DNA of 64,000 bases. Source: an uncultured Ignavibacteria bacterium (GTDB taxonomy: Bacteria; Bacteroidota; Ignavibacteria; Tepidaquicellales; Tepidaquicellaceae). The stretch spans positions 1 to 64,000 of the forward strand of contig CALEVL010000173.1 in NCBI GenBank assembly GCA_937924675.1. The letters run 5' to 3'. Below the pieces are notes generated by a model. The model was not told the DNA's origin. It saw only the letters and a list, made by a program, of their open reading frames with translations, and ran no database searches. The position numbers and the translations under genes were made by a program. Numbering within the stretch: the stretch's first letter is position 1; each line of letters starts with the position of its first letter. Shown here piece by piece: positions 19,060-29,102 of the stretch.

Positions 19060-20447
19060 TGATATCAATCAATGATCTTCTCAGTATAGGCAATCCTGCT
19101 TCGAAGACATTGAAAACAAATATCCGCGGATTCAAATCGGCAAAAATTGATTCAAGAGCGGTAAGGAAAAATGATTTGTTCTTTGCAATCAAGGGAGACA
19201 ATACTGACGGACATAATTTTCTCAGAGATGCGTTCAACAATGGTGCCGGTGCCGCAGTGGTTGAAGAAAAGTGGCTGAGAAAAAATCCTAAAGGCATTCC
19301 CGGGAAGATTCTGGTAAGTGTCAAGGATACAGTGATTGCGCTTGGCGAGTTGGCTAAGATCCACAGAAGAAGATTTGACATTCCTGTGATCTGTATCGGA
19401 GGAGCGAACGGGAAAACGACAACCAAAGATCTGACTTCAGCAATCTTGTCGGAGAAGTATAAAGTTCTCAAGACAGAAGGAAATCTGAACAATCACCTTG
19501 GGTTGCCAATGACACTTTTAAACCTTAAGAAAGATCATGAAATATGTGTGCTTGAAGTCGGGTGCAATCACTTTGGTGAGATCGAATATCTCTGCAGCAT
19601 AGCCGAGCCGGACGCAGGACTGGTTACCAACATTGGTAAAGAGCATCTGGAGTTCTTCAAAAATCTTGAAGGCGTGGCACGTGCAGAGTTTGAATTGTAT
19701 GAATATCTTAGGAAGAAGCACGGTGCAATTATGTTTTTCAATCTTGATGATAAGTTTATAAACAAATACTCAAAATCAATTCCCCATGAAAAAAGGATTA
19801 CATATTCTTACGGCTTTGACTCGGATGTCAAAGGAAGATTTAAGGGCTATGAAAAGAATTTTCAACCTAGAATCGAGTTCGAATCAGCATCAGGAAGATT
19901 TGAGTCCAGGGTATCAACCTTCGGAAAGCACTCCATCTACAATGGACTTGCGGCAGCAGTTGTGGGACATTTCTATGGAGTCGGAGCGGGAAAGATCAAA
20001 AAGGCACTGAGAATGTTTACCCCTTCCTCTTCAAAGAGAATGGAAGTTGCAAAGCTAAATGGGGTACTTGTTATCAACGATTCTTACAACAGTAATCCTG
20101 ATTCAGTTAAGCTCGGTTTGGAAACTTTGTCAGAAGCTGAAGTCAAAGGCAATAAGCATGCAGTTCTTGGAGACATGCTTGAGCTCGGAAAGTCAAGTCG
20201 CACAGAGCATAGTGATATCGGAAAGTTTGCCGCTAAGCTGGGTATTGAAAATCTTTACACGTTTGGAAAGGAATCATATTCAACTTTTGAGTCAGCAGGA
20301 AAGATCAGAAATAATTTTTACTTTGATGACAAAGATGATCTTGGCTTGTTTCTGAAGAAGAGAGTAAAGAAAGGTGATATTGTTTATGTGAAGGGTTCAA
20401 GAGGAATGAAGATGGAAGAGATCGTTAATTCATTAAGAGAAAACTGA
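19059..20447 (+). CDS. murF: UDP-MurNAc-tripeptide:D-Ala-D-Ala ligase
   Basis: 462 residues. The ATP-binding loop GGANGKTTTKD (about 112-122) and the N-terminal Mur fold with DSRAVRKNDLFFAIKG are typical. It adds D-Ala-D-Ala to complete the UDP-MurNAc-pentapeptide in the cytoplasm. It starts one base into the murE stop codon (TGATGA), which points to coupled translation. Also one-base coupled to mraY. Confidence 0.96.
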   Translation: MISINDLLSIGNPASKTLKTNIRGFKSAKIDSRAVRKNDLFFAIKGDNTDGHNFLRDAFNNGAGAAVVEEKWLRKNPKGIPGKILVSVKDTVIALGELAKIHRRRFDIPVICIGGANGKTTTKDLTSAILSEKYKVLKTEGNLNNHLGLPMTLLNLKKDHEICVLEVGCNHFGEIEYLCSIAEPDAGLVTNIGKEHLEFFKNLEGVARAEFELYEYLRKKHGAIMFFNLDDKFINKYSKSIPHEKRITYSYGFDSDVKGRFKGYEKNFQPRIEFESASGRFESRVSTFGKHSIYNGLAAAVVGHFYGVGAGKIKKALRMFTPSSSKRMEVAKLNGVLVINDSYNSNPDSVKLGLETLSEAEVKGNKHAVLGDMLELGKSSRTEHSDIGKFAAKLGIENLYTFGKESYSTFESAGKIRNNFYFDDKDDLGLFLKKRVKKGDIVYVKGSRGMKMEEIVNSLREN

Positions 20448-21556
20448 TGCTGTATAAACTTGCTGTTTGGATTAACGACACATTTAATCCACCCGGGTTT
20501 GATATTTTCAGGTTTATCACTTTCCGGGCGGCACTTGCAGCTATTACGGCTTTGCTAATTAGTTTTATTGTTGGACCCAGGATCATAAAATTTCTTCAGA
20601 AGAAGCAGATAGGCGAGGCAAGAAAGGAAGACGGTCCGCAATTCCATTGGTCAAAAGCAGGAACACCAACAATGGGTGGATTTATTATTCTGTTGTCAAT
20701 ACTTCTTCCTGTTCTGATGTGGGGTGACCTTGAGAATATTTATGTGCTGATAATTCTGTTTGTAACTATTGCACTGGGAATAGTGGGATTCACTGACGAC
20801 TATCTTAAAGTTGTGAAGAAATACAAAAAAGGATTGGCTGAAAGATATAAATTGCTGGGACAGTTAGCCGTGGGTTTGATTGTAGGATGTGCTATTTATT
20901 TCCTCCCGCAGTTTGAAGGAATTAATTCAGTAACTACCATACCGTTTCTAAAGAGTTTTCAATTTGATTTTTCGTATTTGTATGTGCCGATAATTGTGTT
21001 CATAGTGACTGCAACATCTAACGCTGTCAACTTCACGGACGGGCTCGACGGTCTTGCAACGGGGACAGTCGGAATAGTTGTCTTTACTCTTGGAGTGATC
21101 GCGTATGTTTCGGGAAACATTGAGACTGCAAAGTATCTCAATATAATTTATCTCAGAGGAAACGGCGAACTTGTAATTTATTGTGCAGCAGTTTGCGGAG
21201 CGGCTCTGGGTTTTCTCTGGTATAATTTTTATCCCGCTCAGGTATTCATGGGTGATACGGGCTCACTGGCACTTGGTGGTGCAGTCGGTACACTTGCAGT
21301 GCTGGTGAAGAAAGAATTCATGCTCCCGTTGCTTGGCGGAATATTTTTTGTAGAAGCTCTTTCCGTGATTTTACAGAGATACTATTTCAAGTATACAAGA
21401 GTAAGAACAGGAGAGGGAAAAAGAATTTTCAGAATGGCTCCGATTCATCATCATTTTGAACTGAAGGGTGTGCCTGAACCAAAGATCGTAATGAGATTTT
21501 ACATTGTAGGAATAATTCTTGCAATTATTACACTGGCATCATTGAAAGTAAGATGA
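20447..21556 (+). CDS. mraY: Phospho-MurNAc-pentapeptide transferase (lipid I synthase)
   Basis: 369 residues and about ten membrane helices. MraY signatures are present: GFTDDYLKV, NFTDGLDGLATG, FMGDTGSLALGG and the HHHFE motif (MAPIHHHFEL), which line the magnesium and uridine site. It transfers phospho-MurNAc-pentapeptide to undecaprenyl phosphate on the inner face of the membrane. Start and stop codons overlap the neighbours on both sides. Confidence 0.97.
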   Translation: MLYKLAVWINDTFNPPGFDIFRFITFRAALAAITALLISFIVGPRIIKFLQKKQIGEARKEDGPQFHWSKAGTPTMGGFIILLSILLPVLMWGDLENIYVLIILFVTIALGIVGFTDDYLKVVKKYKKGLAERYKLLGQLAVGLIVGCAIYFLPQFEGINSVTTIPFLKSFQFDFSYLYVPIIVFIVTATSNAVNFTDGLDGLATGTVGIVVFTLGVIAYVSGNIETAKYLNIIYLRGNGELVIYCAAVCGAALGFLWYNFYPAQVFMGDTGSLALGGAVGTLAVLVKKEFMLPLLGGIFFVEALSVILQRYYFKYTRVRTGEGKRIFRMAPIHHHFELKGVPEPKIVMRFYIVGIILAIITLASLKVR

Positions 21557-22923
21557 CAGAAAAGCAAATGCGTTCTTTTACAGTGGTAGGCGCAGGCCGC
21601 AGCGGAGTTGGAATTTCAAAACTTCTGGCATCAAAGGGCAACAGTGTTCTTCTGTATGATGAAAATTCCGAAGCCGCTCTTAAGTACTTAGATAAACCGG
21701 GTCTCAAAGAAACAGGAGTTGATCTCTGCTTAGGCAGATGGGATGAAAAAGTACTAAACTGCGAAGTGTTGGTTAAGAGTCCGGGAGTTCCACCCGGCAG
21801 TGAGATAATTCTCAAAGCAAAGACACTCGGGATAAAGATTATATCAGAGATTGAAGCAGCATATTGGTATTGTCCTTGCCCTATAATTGCAGTAACGGGC
21901 ACAAATGGAAAGACAACAACAACTGTTCTTACAGGTGCAATATTCAGAAACGCAGGAATTGACGCAAAGGTATGCGGGAACGTCGGACTTGCTTTCAGTG
22001 AGATTATCGATGAGTTGAACAGAGACAGCATAGTCATCCTCGAAGTAAGCAGCTATCAATTGAATGACATTGACAGTTTCAAGCCGGCAGTTGGAGTGAT
22101 CATGAACATTACTCCCGACCATCTGGAGTGGCACGGAGGCTTTGACAATTATCTCTCGGCAAAATTTAGAATTGCCGAGAATATGGATACAGAAAGTACA
22201 ATGATCGTAAACTACGATGATACGGTGTTAAAGGATTCTGCCGAAACGCTGAAAGCAACAAAGGCATACTTCGGTCTAACGGAAGATACTTACAAGAATT
22301 GCGAGCAGGGTGCATATGGTAATGATAGGAAGATGTACTACTTCAACAAATCTTTGAATATTCACGAAGAGATAATGGAAACACACGACATCAACATAAG
22401 AGGTAAACACAACTTCTATAATTCTCTTGCGGCAGCAATCAGCGCAAGAACATTTGGAATAAAGAATGAAGTCATAAGTTCTACGCTAAAGACTTTCCCG
22501 GGAGTAGAACACAGGATTGAATTTACAAGAGAATTCAACGGAGTAAAATTCTTCAACGACTCAAAGGCAACGAATGTTGAATCAATGGCAGTTGCATTGG
22601 AAGCATTTGACGGAAATCTGGTATTGATAATGGGAGGCAGAGAAAAAGGAAATAACTATTCAGCCGTTGATGCGCTTGTAAAGGAAAAAGTAAAGGCGAT
22701 AATCGCTTTAGGAGAATCGAGAAAGAAGATCTCCGAACATTTCGGAAGCTTCATTAAAACTATTGAAGCTGAAACCATGGAAGGTGCTGTAGCGAAGGCG
22801 CTTACTGCAAGTGTTCCAGGAGACAGTATATTACTTTCTCCGGCATGCAAGAGTTTTGACATGTTTGAAAGTTTTGAACACAGGGGAGAAGTATTCAAGA
22901 AAATTGTAAACGCGCTCAAGTGA
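21553..22923 (+). CDS. murD: UDP-MurNAc-L-Ala:D-Glu ligase
   Basis: 456 residues. An N-terminal nucleotide-binding motif (VVGAGRSGVGISKLL, about 11-25) precedes the ATP loop VTGTNGKTTTT (about 113-123) and FNDSKATN in the C-terminal domain. It adds D-glutamate to UDP-MurNAc-L-Ala in the cytoplasm. ATGA overlap with mraY and GTGA overlap with ftsW indicate a continuous translational unit. Confidence 0.96.
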   Translation: MTEKQMRSFTVVGAGRSGVGISKLLASKGNSVLLYDENSEAALKYLDKPGLKETGVDLCLGRWDEKVLNCEVLVKSPGVPPGSEIILKAKTLGIKIISEIEAAYWYCPCPIIAVTGTNGKTTTTVLTGAIFRNAGIDAKVCGNVGLAFSEIIDELNRDSIVILEVSSYQLNDIDSFKPAVGVIMNITPDHLEWHGGFDNYLSAKFRIAENMDTESTMIVNYDDTVLKDSAETLKATKAYFGLTEDTYKNCEQGAYGNDRKMYYFNKSLNIHEEIMETHDINIRGKHNFYNSLAAAISARTFGIKNEVISSTLKTFPGVEHRIEFTREFNGVKFFNDSKATNVESMAVALEAFDGNLVLIMGGREKGNNYSAVDALVKEKVKAIIALGESRKKISEHFGSFIKTIEAETMEGAVAKALTASVPGDSILLSPACKSFDMFESFEHRGEVFKKIVNALK

Positions 22924-24035
22924 ATCACAAGTATAAAACAGACATATGGATTCTGATCTCAGTATTGATATTGATGATATTCAGTATTGGAGTGGTTTAC
23001 AGTGCAAGCGCATCCTTTTCTCTTGACAAATTTCAGGATAGCAGATACCTCTTCAAACAACATTTGATAAAGGTATTTTTCTCCGTGGCAGCATTGTTTG
23101 TAATTGCAAAAATTGATTACAGGATACTCGAGAAGATTGGGAAGCCGTTAATTATAGTCTCAATACTGTTGCTGATATATACAGTATTTCTCGGTTCAAG
23201 TCCGATCAAAGGAGCGAGCAGATGGATAAGCATCGGTCCTGTAAATTTTCAACCGTCTGAAGTAGCGCGATATTCTCTCATAATTTACCTTGCATTACTT
23301 CTTGCGAAGAAGAAGGATTACATGAATTTGCTTTACAAGGGTTACCTGCCTGTGCTGTTCTATGTAATTACAGTTACCGGGTTAGTATTGATACAGCCGA
23401 ATTTGTCGGTAGCAATAATAATATTCAGCACAAGCATGCTGATGATCTTTCTTTCTCAGGCAAAACTGAAGCACATTGGATTCACACTTGCTTCGTTGGT
23501 ACCTATTGTTACAATATTCATTTTGTCAAAGGATTACATAATAGCAAGACTGACTTCGTATTCAGAATACAAAGAGAGCGGAAACACCAGCTATCAGCTT
23601 CAGCAGGCATTGATAGGATTTGGCAACGGCGGTTTGACAGGAATCGGCCCGGGCAATTCAAATCAGAGAGAGTTTTTCTTACCTGAGGCGCACGGTGATT
23701 TCATCTATTCCATTATTGGTGAAGAGTACGGATTCATCGGGACCTTTGCAGTACTCTGCTTGTACTTCATACTGATATACAGAGGATACATGGTAGCAAA
23801 AGAAACAAGCAATGACTTTGGCAAATACCTGGCATTCGGCATTACAACATTGATAACGATTAATGCACTCGTAAACATGTCTGTTGCAAGCGGTGTAATT
23901 CCAACTACCGGTGTGACATTACCTTTTGTAAGTTACGGCGGAACTTCAATAGTATTCGGTGCAATGGCAGTTGGTGTATTGCTTAATATCTCAGCGCAAC
24001 GGGAAAGTGTGAATGAATCACTTTCAATGATCTGA
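22920..24035 (+). CDS. ftsW: Septal peptidoglycan glycosyltransferase FtsW
   Basis: 371 residues, a SEDS family protein with about ten membrane helices. Typical motifs include ASRWISIGPVNFQPSEVA, the long periplasmic loop with GLTGIGPGNSNQ and LPEAHGDFIYSIIGEE, and the C-terminal TGVTLPFVSYGGTS. It polymerises lipid II with the cognate FtsI. The start is GTG at 22920, sharing GTGA with the murD stop. Position between murD and murG matches the canonical dcw order. Confidence 0.95.
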   Translation: MNHKYKTDIWILISVLILMIFSIGVVYSASASFSLDKFQDSRYLFKQHLIKVFFSVAALFVIAKIDYRILEKIGKPLIIVSILLLIYTVFLGSSPIKGASRWISIGPVNFQPSEVARYSLIIYLALLLAKKKDYMNLLYKGYLPVLFYVITVTGLVLIQPNLSVAIIIFSTSMLMIFLSQAKLKHIGFTLASLVPIVTIFILSKDYIIARLTSYSEYKESGNTSYQLQQALIGFGNGGLTGIGPGNSNQREFFLPEAHGDFIYSIIGEEYGFIGTFAVLCLYFILIYRGYMVAKETSNDFGKYLAFGITTLITINALVNMSVASGVIPTTGVTLPFVSYGGTSIVFGAMAVGVLLNISAQRESVNESLSMI

Positions 24036-24038
24036 CAG

Positions 24039-25127
24039 ATGAGATATTTATTTGCCGGCGGAGGAACCGGAGGCCACATCTTCCCGGCAATTGCAATTGC
24101 AGATGAGATAAGAAAAATTGATAAGGAAGCAGAAATACTTTTCATCGGTGCAAAGGGAAGGATTGAAGAAAAGATTGTTCCTTCAAATAATTACAGACTC
24201 GAGACTATTTCGATTTCCGGAATAGACAGAGGCAGTATGTTAAAGAATCTTGGACTGCCGCTGAAGTTCATCAAAGCTCTCAAGAGGTGTAAGGAGATCA
24301 TTCTTGCTTTCAGACCGGATGTTGCTGTTGGAACGGGAGGCTTTGTATGCGGACCAGTAATCTACGAGGCTAACAGATTAGGTATTCCTACTTTGATTCA
24401 GGAAGGAAATGCCTTTGCGGGAAGGACAATTAGTTTCCTCTCAAAGAAAAGTGACAAAGTAGTAATAAATTTTCAAGATACGGTGAACTACCTCAAAAGA
24501 AGGGACAATATAATTAAGATCGCTCACCCGATAAGAAGTTCTTTGAAAAGGCTGGACAGAAGAGAAGCAAATGAATTTTTTGGTTTACCTCCTGAAAATA
24601 AGACAATACTTGTGTTTGGCGGCAGCCAGGGAGCACGGGGTATCAATGAAGCAGTCAGTGCAACTGCGAAGAAATTATATGATGAATATATCAATCTGAT
24701 CTGGCAGGCAGGTAAGAATGACACTGAAAGAATGAAGAAGGAATTTGCCGGAATGAGTGACAGGATAAAGATTCTTGAATTCATTGACAGGATGGATCTT
24801 GCTTACTCTGCAAGTGATTTGGTTATTTGCAGGGCGGGAATTACGAGCATCATGGAGTTGTCATCCATGAAGTCTGCATCTATTCTTATTCCTCTGCCTG
24901 GATCTGCCGAGAATCATCAGGAGATCAATGCAAGAAGTTTTGAGAGCAAGGGCGCAACAAGAGTAGTACTTCAATATGAAGCGAAGGAAGGACTATTTGA
25001 CGAAATAAAGAGTGTCCTCGGAGATCAAGAGACTCTGAAAAAAATGGAACTGTCGGCAGCTGAATTTGCAGATCCGCTGGCGGCTGAAAAAATTGCTAAG
25101 GAAGTAAAATTACTTGCAGAAAAATGA
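24039..25127 (+). CDS. murG: UDP-GlcNAc:lipid I GlcNAc transferase
   Basis: 362 residues of the GT-B fold. The N-terminal GGGTGGHIFPA (about 6-16) is the lipid-I side glycine loop. GGSQGARGIN (about 193-202) and the SADLVICRAGITSIMEL region with LPGSAENHQEINA form the UDP-GlcNAc site. It makes lipid II on the inner face of the membrane. A three-base gap separates it from ftsW and its stop overlaps the next, unknown gene (ATGA). Confidence 0.96.
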   Translation: MRYLFAGGGTGGHIFPAIAIADEIRKIDKEAEILFIGAKGRIEEKIVPSNNYRLETISISGIDRGSMLKNLGLPLKFIKALKRCKEIILAFRPDVAVGTGGFVCGPVIYEANRLGIPTLIQEGNAFAGRTISFLSKKSDKVVINFQDTVNYLKRRDNIIKIAHPIRSSLKRLDRREANEFFGLPPENKTILVFGGSQGARGINEAVSATAKKLYDEYINLIWQAGKNDTERMKKEFAGMSDRIKILEFIDRMDLAYSASDLVICRAGITSIMELSSMKSASILIPLPGSAENHQEINARSFESKGATRVVLQYEAKEGLFDEIKSVLGDQETLKKMELSAAEFADPLAAEKIAKEVKLLAEK

Positions 25128-25615
25128 ATGAGAGAGTTTACAAATACAAGCTGGACTTTTACTACAGATCGCTTGTAATATATCTTCTGACACTTGTGAT
25201 TTACATCCTTGTTAAGGGTAAATTCTTCCAGGAGAAATTTGAAGTTGTTTTCAAAGATCCGATAATTTATGTGATCACAATTTTCATTTTATACTTTATG
25301 ATAGTTGTGATTGCAAACACGGTAACTGCAAAGGAGCTGATATTTGATGATAAAGACATAACAATTCGCAGCAGGTTTGGGCAGAGAAAGGTCAGCATAA
25401 ATGAAATTACGGCGGTAAGATTTTCAAGACCAAAAAGGCAGTCAAAAGATGACCAAAGCAAAGTAAGAATAGTCAAGTTAAAGTTATTGAACAGAAAGAG
25501 GCAGCTTCGAATCAGGATGAATGATTTCCAGAACGAAAAAAATCTCGAGACTGAATTCAGAAACATTTCACGAAACTTAACTTCGAAACAATGGAAGCAG
25601 ACCGAAAAAAACTAG
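25124..25615 (+). CDS. Unknown two-helix membrane protein between murG and murC
   Basis: 163 residues that I cannot assign to a named family. Two membrane helices (about 16-31 and 44-65) are followed by a basic, beta-strand-rich cytoplasmic segment (about 70-150), similar in outline to bacterial PH-like domains. Its ATG overlaps the murG stop, and its last 25 nt overlap the murC start, so it must be translated with the wall-synthesis genes. murB or ddl sometimes occupy this region, but it resembles neither. Likely a division or wall accessory factor; this is inference from position. Confidence 0.72.
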   Translation: MNERVYKYKLDFYYRSLVIYLLTLVIYILVKGKFFQEKFEVVFKDPIIYVITIFILYFMIVVIANTVTAKELIFDDKDITIRSRFGQRKVSINEITAVRFSRPKRQSKDDQSKVRIVKLKLLNRKRQLRIRMNDFQNEKNLETEFRNISRNLTSKQWKQTEKN

Positions 25616-26988
25616 AAGGGTATCGCAGGGTTCATTTGATTGGTATAGGCGGAATCGGTATGAGCGGCATTGCCGAATATCTTGCGGGAAAAGGAGTTAG
25701 CGTTTCAGGAAGTGATATTAGAGAATCAATAACTACCAGAAGGCTTGATAGACTTGGGGTGAACATTATGCCCGGTCATTCGGGAGAATACATTTCGGAT
25801 GATTGTGAACTTGTAATTTATACATCAGCTCTTGACGAAGAGAATCCGGAATTGAAAAAAGCAAAGGAACTTGGAATCAAGTTGATAAAAAGGGCTGAAG
25901 CATTAGGAGATATTGTAAACAAGCAATTTTTGATCGCAGTAAGCGGTACACATGGTAAGACTACAACAACTGCTATGATTGCAAAGGTGCTGATAGACGC
26001 AGACATTGATCCGACAGTATTTGTAGGCGGTGCGCTGGATTTTTTTGAAGGCGGTTCATCCAGGATCGGAAGCGGGGATGTGGCAGTTGTTGAAGCTGAT
26101 GAATACGACAGAAGTTTTCTCAAGCTGACTCCAGACATACTTGTTATCACAAATATTGACTCAGATCATCTGGATATATACAGGGACATAGGTGATATTA
26201 TTGAAAATTTCAAAATGTTCATTGCCAAGAGAAAGAGTAATTCATACATAATTGCCTGTGGGGATGACAGGGACGTGCTTACAGCAATTAAGGGAATTGA
26301 TAACAGCATCACATACGGATTTGGAAAGGGCAATGACAAGGTAATTTCAGATATGAGTTTTGATGGAAGCAAATCGGATTACACAATCGAAGGAAACATT
26401 ATAAGTCTAAAGGTTCCTGGCGCTCATAACATTCTAAATTCAGCCGCAAGTTATCTGGCTGCCCGCGAGCTTAAACTAAGCGTCAACACAATCAGTGAAA
26501 GCCTGCGTAACTTCCGTGGTGTGCACAGGCGGCTTGAACTCAAATATGAAAACGGAATGATGATATATGATGATTACGCGCATCACCCTGCTGAAGTAAA
26601 GGCTTCGCTTGAAGCAATGAAGCGAATGAAGAACGGAGGAAGGATCATAACAGTGTTTCAGCCGCACCTGTTTACAAGAACAAGAGATTTCTATAAGGAA
26701 TTTGCAGAAGCATTTAAGGAAACCGATCTACTGTTTCTGGCAAAGATTTATCCGGCAAGGGAAAAGGAAATTGAGGGAGTTACGAGCCGATTGATCTTGA
26801 ATGAATATTTCAAAATGGGAAAGAACGGAATCTACATTGAGACAAGCGATGAATTGCTGGATACGCTGGAGAGCATGACGAAAGACGGTGATGTAGTTGT
26901 GTTTCAGGGAGCCGGTGATATTACAGGAGTTTGTGAGAAATTTGTTAAGAGAATTAATGACAAAAGAGCAGGCTCGGTTCCACTATGA
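25591..26988 (+). CDS. murC: UDP-MurNAc:L-alanine ligase
   Basis: 465 residues. The glycine-rich GIGGIGMSGIAEYL (about 17-30), ATP loop SGTHGKTTTT (about 117-126), VEADEYDRSFL and DDYAHHPAEV identify MurC, which adds the first amino acid of the stem peptide in the cytoplasm. The ATG lies inside the 3' end of the preceding unknown gene. Stop overlaps the ftsQ start. No murB or ddl gene lies between murC and ftsQ. Confidence 0.96.
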   Translation: MEADRKKLEGYRRVHLIGIGGIGMSGIAEYLAGKGVSVSGSDIRESITTRRLDRLGVNIMPGHSGEYISDDCELVIYTSALDEENPELKKAKELGIKLIKRAEALGDIVNKQFLIAVSGTHGKTTTTAMIAKVLIDADIDPTVFVGGALDFFEGGSSRIGSGDVAVVEADEYDRSFLKLTPDILVITNIDSDHLDIYRDIGDIIENFKMFIAKRKSNSYIIACGDDRDVLTAIKGIDNSITYGFGKGNDKVISDMSFDGSKSDYTIEGNIISLKVPGAHNILNSAASYLAARELKLSVNTISESLRNFRGVHRRLELKYENGMMIYDDYAHHPAEVKASLEAMKRMKNGGRIITVFQPHLFTRTRDFYKEFAEAFKETDLLFLAKIYPAREKEIEGVTSRLILNEYFKMGKNGIYIETSDELLDTLESMTKDGDVVVFQGAGDITGVCEKFVKRINDKRAGSVPL

Positions 26989-27755
26989 GAAAAAAAATAA
27001 TCATATTGACTTTGCTTGGAATCGTGGCAGCTGCAGGAGTTTACTATTCCGTCGGTTGGCGAAGCGGCTATGTGATCTCGCGGATAGAAGTTGAGGGCAA
27101 TCATTCACTAAGCAGGGAAGAGATTCTTTCAGCAGCAAGGGTCAAGGATTCTGCGATCATAGAAAAGGATGCAGAGATTGAACTTATTCAGGATCGCCTG
27201 ATGAATCATCCGGAAATCAAGAAGGCATTTGTGAGCAAGACGCCTCCATCCGAACTAAGAATTGAAATTATTGAGAAAAGGCCGGTAGCTATTCTTAATT
27301 CCGGCAGTGAACTTCTTCTCTTAGATGACGAGCTTGAGACATTTCCGTTCAGGCAGACAGTGAAAGCATATGATATACCTTTGATAAGCGGAGTGAGAAT
27401 TGAAAATACTCACAATCCAAAGAACAGGTTCAACAAAGAAGATCTCAGGTATGCTCTGTTCCTGATATTGAATGCATACAAGGACAGCAAGATCTTATAC
27501 AGCAACATTTCGGAGATCAATCTTTCGGATACCGGAAAGTCTATCGTGTATCTGAGTGAAGATTCAAGTCCGTTCTATCTTCCAAGAGATATTCAAAAGA
27601 GTCTGTCTGATGAGGATTACAGAAATCAATTGCTTGACAAACTTAAGATCTTTGAAAGTTATCTCAAACAATCTATTGACAGTCATCTGAAAGCTGATGT
27701 GAAATATGTAGATCTAAGGTATTCGAATCATGTAATAGTAAATTCAAATCACTGA
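26985..27755 (+). CDS. ftsQ: Cell division protein FtsQ (POTRA domain)
   Basis: 256 residues: a short cytoplasmic start, one membrane helix (about 4-24) and a periplasmic POTRA domain beginning with ISRIEVEGNHSLSREEIL (about 33-50), then an FtsQ-type beta domain. FtsQ recruits FtsL/FtsB at the septum. The call is supported by position between murC and ftsA. ATGA overlap with murC. Confidence 0.9.
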   Translation: MRKKIIILTLLGIVAAAGVYYSVGWRSGYVISRIEVEGNHSLSREEILSAARVKDSAIIEKDAEIELIQDRLMNHPEIKKAFVSKTPPSELRIEIIEKRPVAILNSGSELLLLDDELETFPFRQTVKAYDIPLISGVRIENTHNPKNRFNKEDLRYALFLILNAYKDSKILYSNISEINLSDTGKSIVYLSEDSSPFYLPRDIQKSLSDEDYRNQLLDKLKIFESYLKQSIDSHLKADVKYVDLRYSNHVIVNSNH

Positions 27756-27758
27756 AAA

Positions 27759-29042
27759 ATGGCAGTTAAGAAGAAAAGGGGATTGACACAGAACAATGAA
27801 GTAATCGTGGGACTCGATGTAGGTACTACCAAGATCTGTGTAATTGTGGCGAGGATTTCGGACAACGATACCATTGACGTACTTGGAATAGGCAGGGCTC
27901 CTTCACACGGACTTCACAGGGGCATTGTCGTTAATCCTAACAAGACAACTGAATCAATTAAAATTGCTCTTGAAGAAGCCGAATTGAATTCAGGAGTTAG
28001 CATATCATCAGTACTTGTTGGAATTGCCGGGCACTATATAAGATGCATACAGACAAGCAGCATAATCGGAATAAATAATTCTGACAGGATAATACAGGAA
28101 GAAGATGTTGCCAGATTGCTTGAACAGGCAAAGATACTGAAGCTCCCGAGTGATACAACAATCATAGACGTTATCCCGCAGGAATTTGTAATAGACGGGA
28201 AGGACGGGATCTACGATTCTCCGGTAGGAATGTTTGGTACAAAGCTTGAAGCAAAAGTAAACATGATAACAGGGCTTGTCTCCTCGATCGATGATCTTTC
28301 AAAGTGCGTAACAAGTTGCGGAGTTGATCTTGATGACATAGTGCTTGAACCAATTGCATCATCTCATGCGGTGCTTGATGAGACAGAAAAGAAAGTCGGA
28401 GTTGCAATGATTGATATAGGCGGCGGAACCTCTGACATTGCAGTTTTCAAGAAAGGTGTTTTGAAATATACGGCCGGAATTGGCATTGCAGGAAATCTTG
28501 TAACCAATGACATAGTAGAAGCTCTTGGAATTACAGAAGAAGAAGCGGAGAGGATTAAGATTGAATACGGATACTCGTCTGTGTCAGAAATTATAAACGA
28601 TGAACTAATAACTGTTCAATCGATAAGGGCAAACACGCCGAAGAAAACCAGCAAAAGCATTCTTGCAAGGATCATACAGGCACGCATGCAGGATATTTTC
28701 GAACTCTCTGCAATTGAGATACAGAATTCTCAGATAGCAAGAGAACTTCATGCAGGAGTTGTGCTTACAGGCGGCGGATCGCTTATAAGAGGTACAAAGG
28801 AGTTAGCCGGAGATATACTTGGAATGGAAGTGAATCTCGGAACACCATCAGGGCTAGCCGGAGGAATGTCAAAGGAAGTTGAGAACCCGATTTATGCAAC
28901 AGGTGTCGGCCTGGTGCTTCACAGATTAAAGACAATGGATGATGTGAACAAGTTAAAGGAAATTAAGAAAAGAAGAAAAAGGAATTCGTTAAGTGTCAAG
29001 GGAATTTTTGACAAGATAAAAGAATGGTTTGATGAACTGTAA
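27759..29042 (+). CDS. ftsA: Cell division protein FtsA
   Basis: 427 residues of the actin fold. The phosphate-1 loop GLDVGTTKICVIVA (about 19-32), IDIGGGTSDIAVF (about 215-227) and the GGGSLIRG adenosine loop are present. The last residues (KGIFDKIKEWFDEL) form an amphipathic helix that should tether FtsA, and through it FtsZ, to the inner membrane. It begins 3 nt after ftsQ. Confidence 0.96.
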   Translation: MAVKKKRGLTQNNEVIVGLDVGTTKICVIVARISDNDTIDVLGIGRAPSHGLHRGIVVNPNKTTESIKIALEEAELNSGVSISSVLVGIAGHYIRCIQTSSIIGINNSDRIIQEEDVARLLEQAKILKLPSDTTIIDVIPQEFVIDGKDGIYDSPVGMFGTKLEAKVNMITGLVSSIDDLSKCVTSCGVDLDDIVLEPIASSHAVLDETEKKVGVAMIDIGGGTSDIAVFKKGVLKYTAGIGIAGNLVTNDIVEALGITEEEAERIKIEYGYSSVSEIINDELITVQSIRANTPKKTSKSILARIIQARMQDIFELSAIEIQNSQIARELHAGVVLTGGGSLIRGTKELAGDILGMEVNLGTPSGLAGGMSKEVENPIYATGVGLVLHRLKTMDDVNKLKEIKKRRKRNSLSVKGIFDKIKEWFDEL

Positions 29043-29102
29043 GTTTACAAGAATAAAAAAATCAAAATTATTATTTTACAATCTAATACGAAAGGAACTC
29101 AA

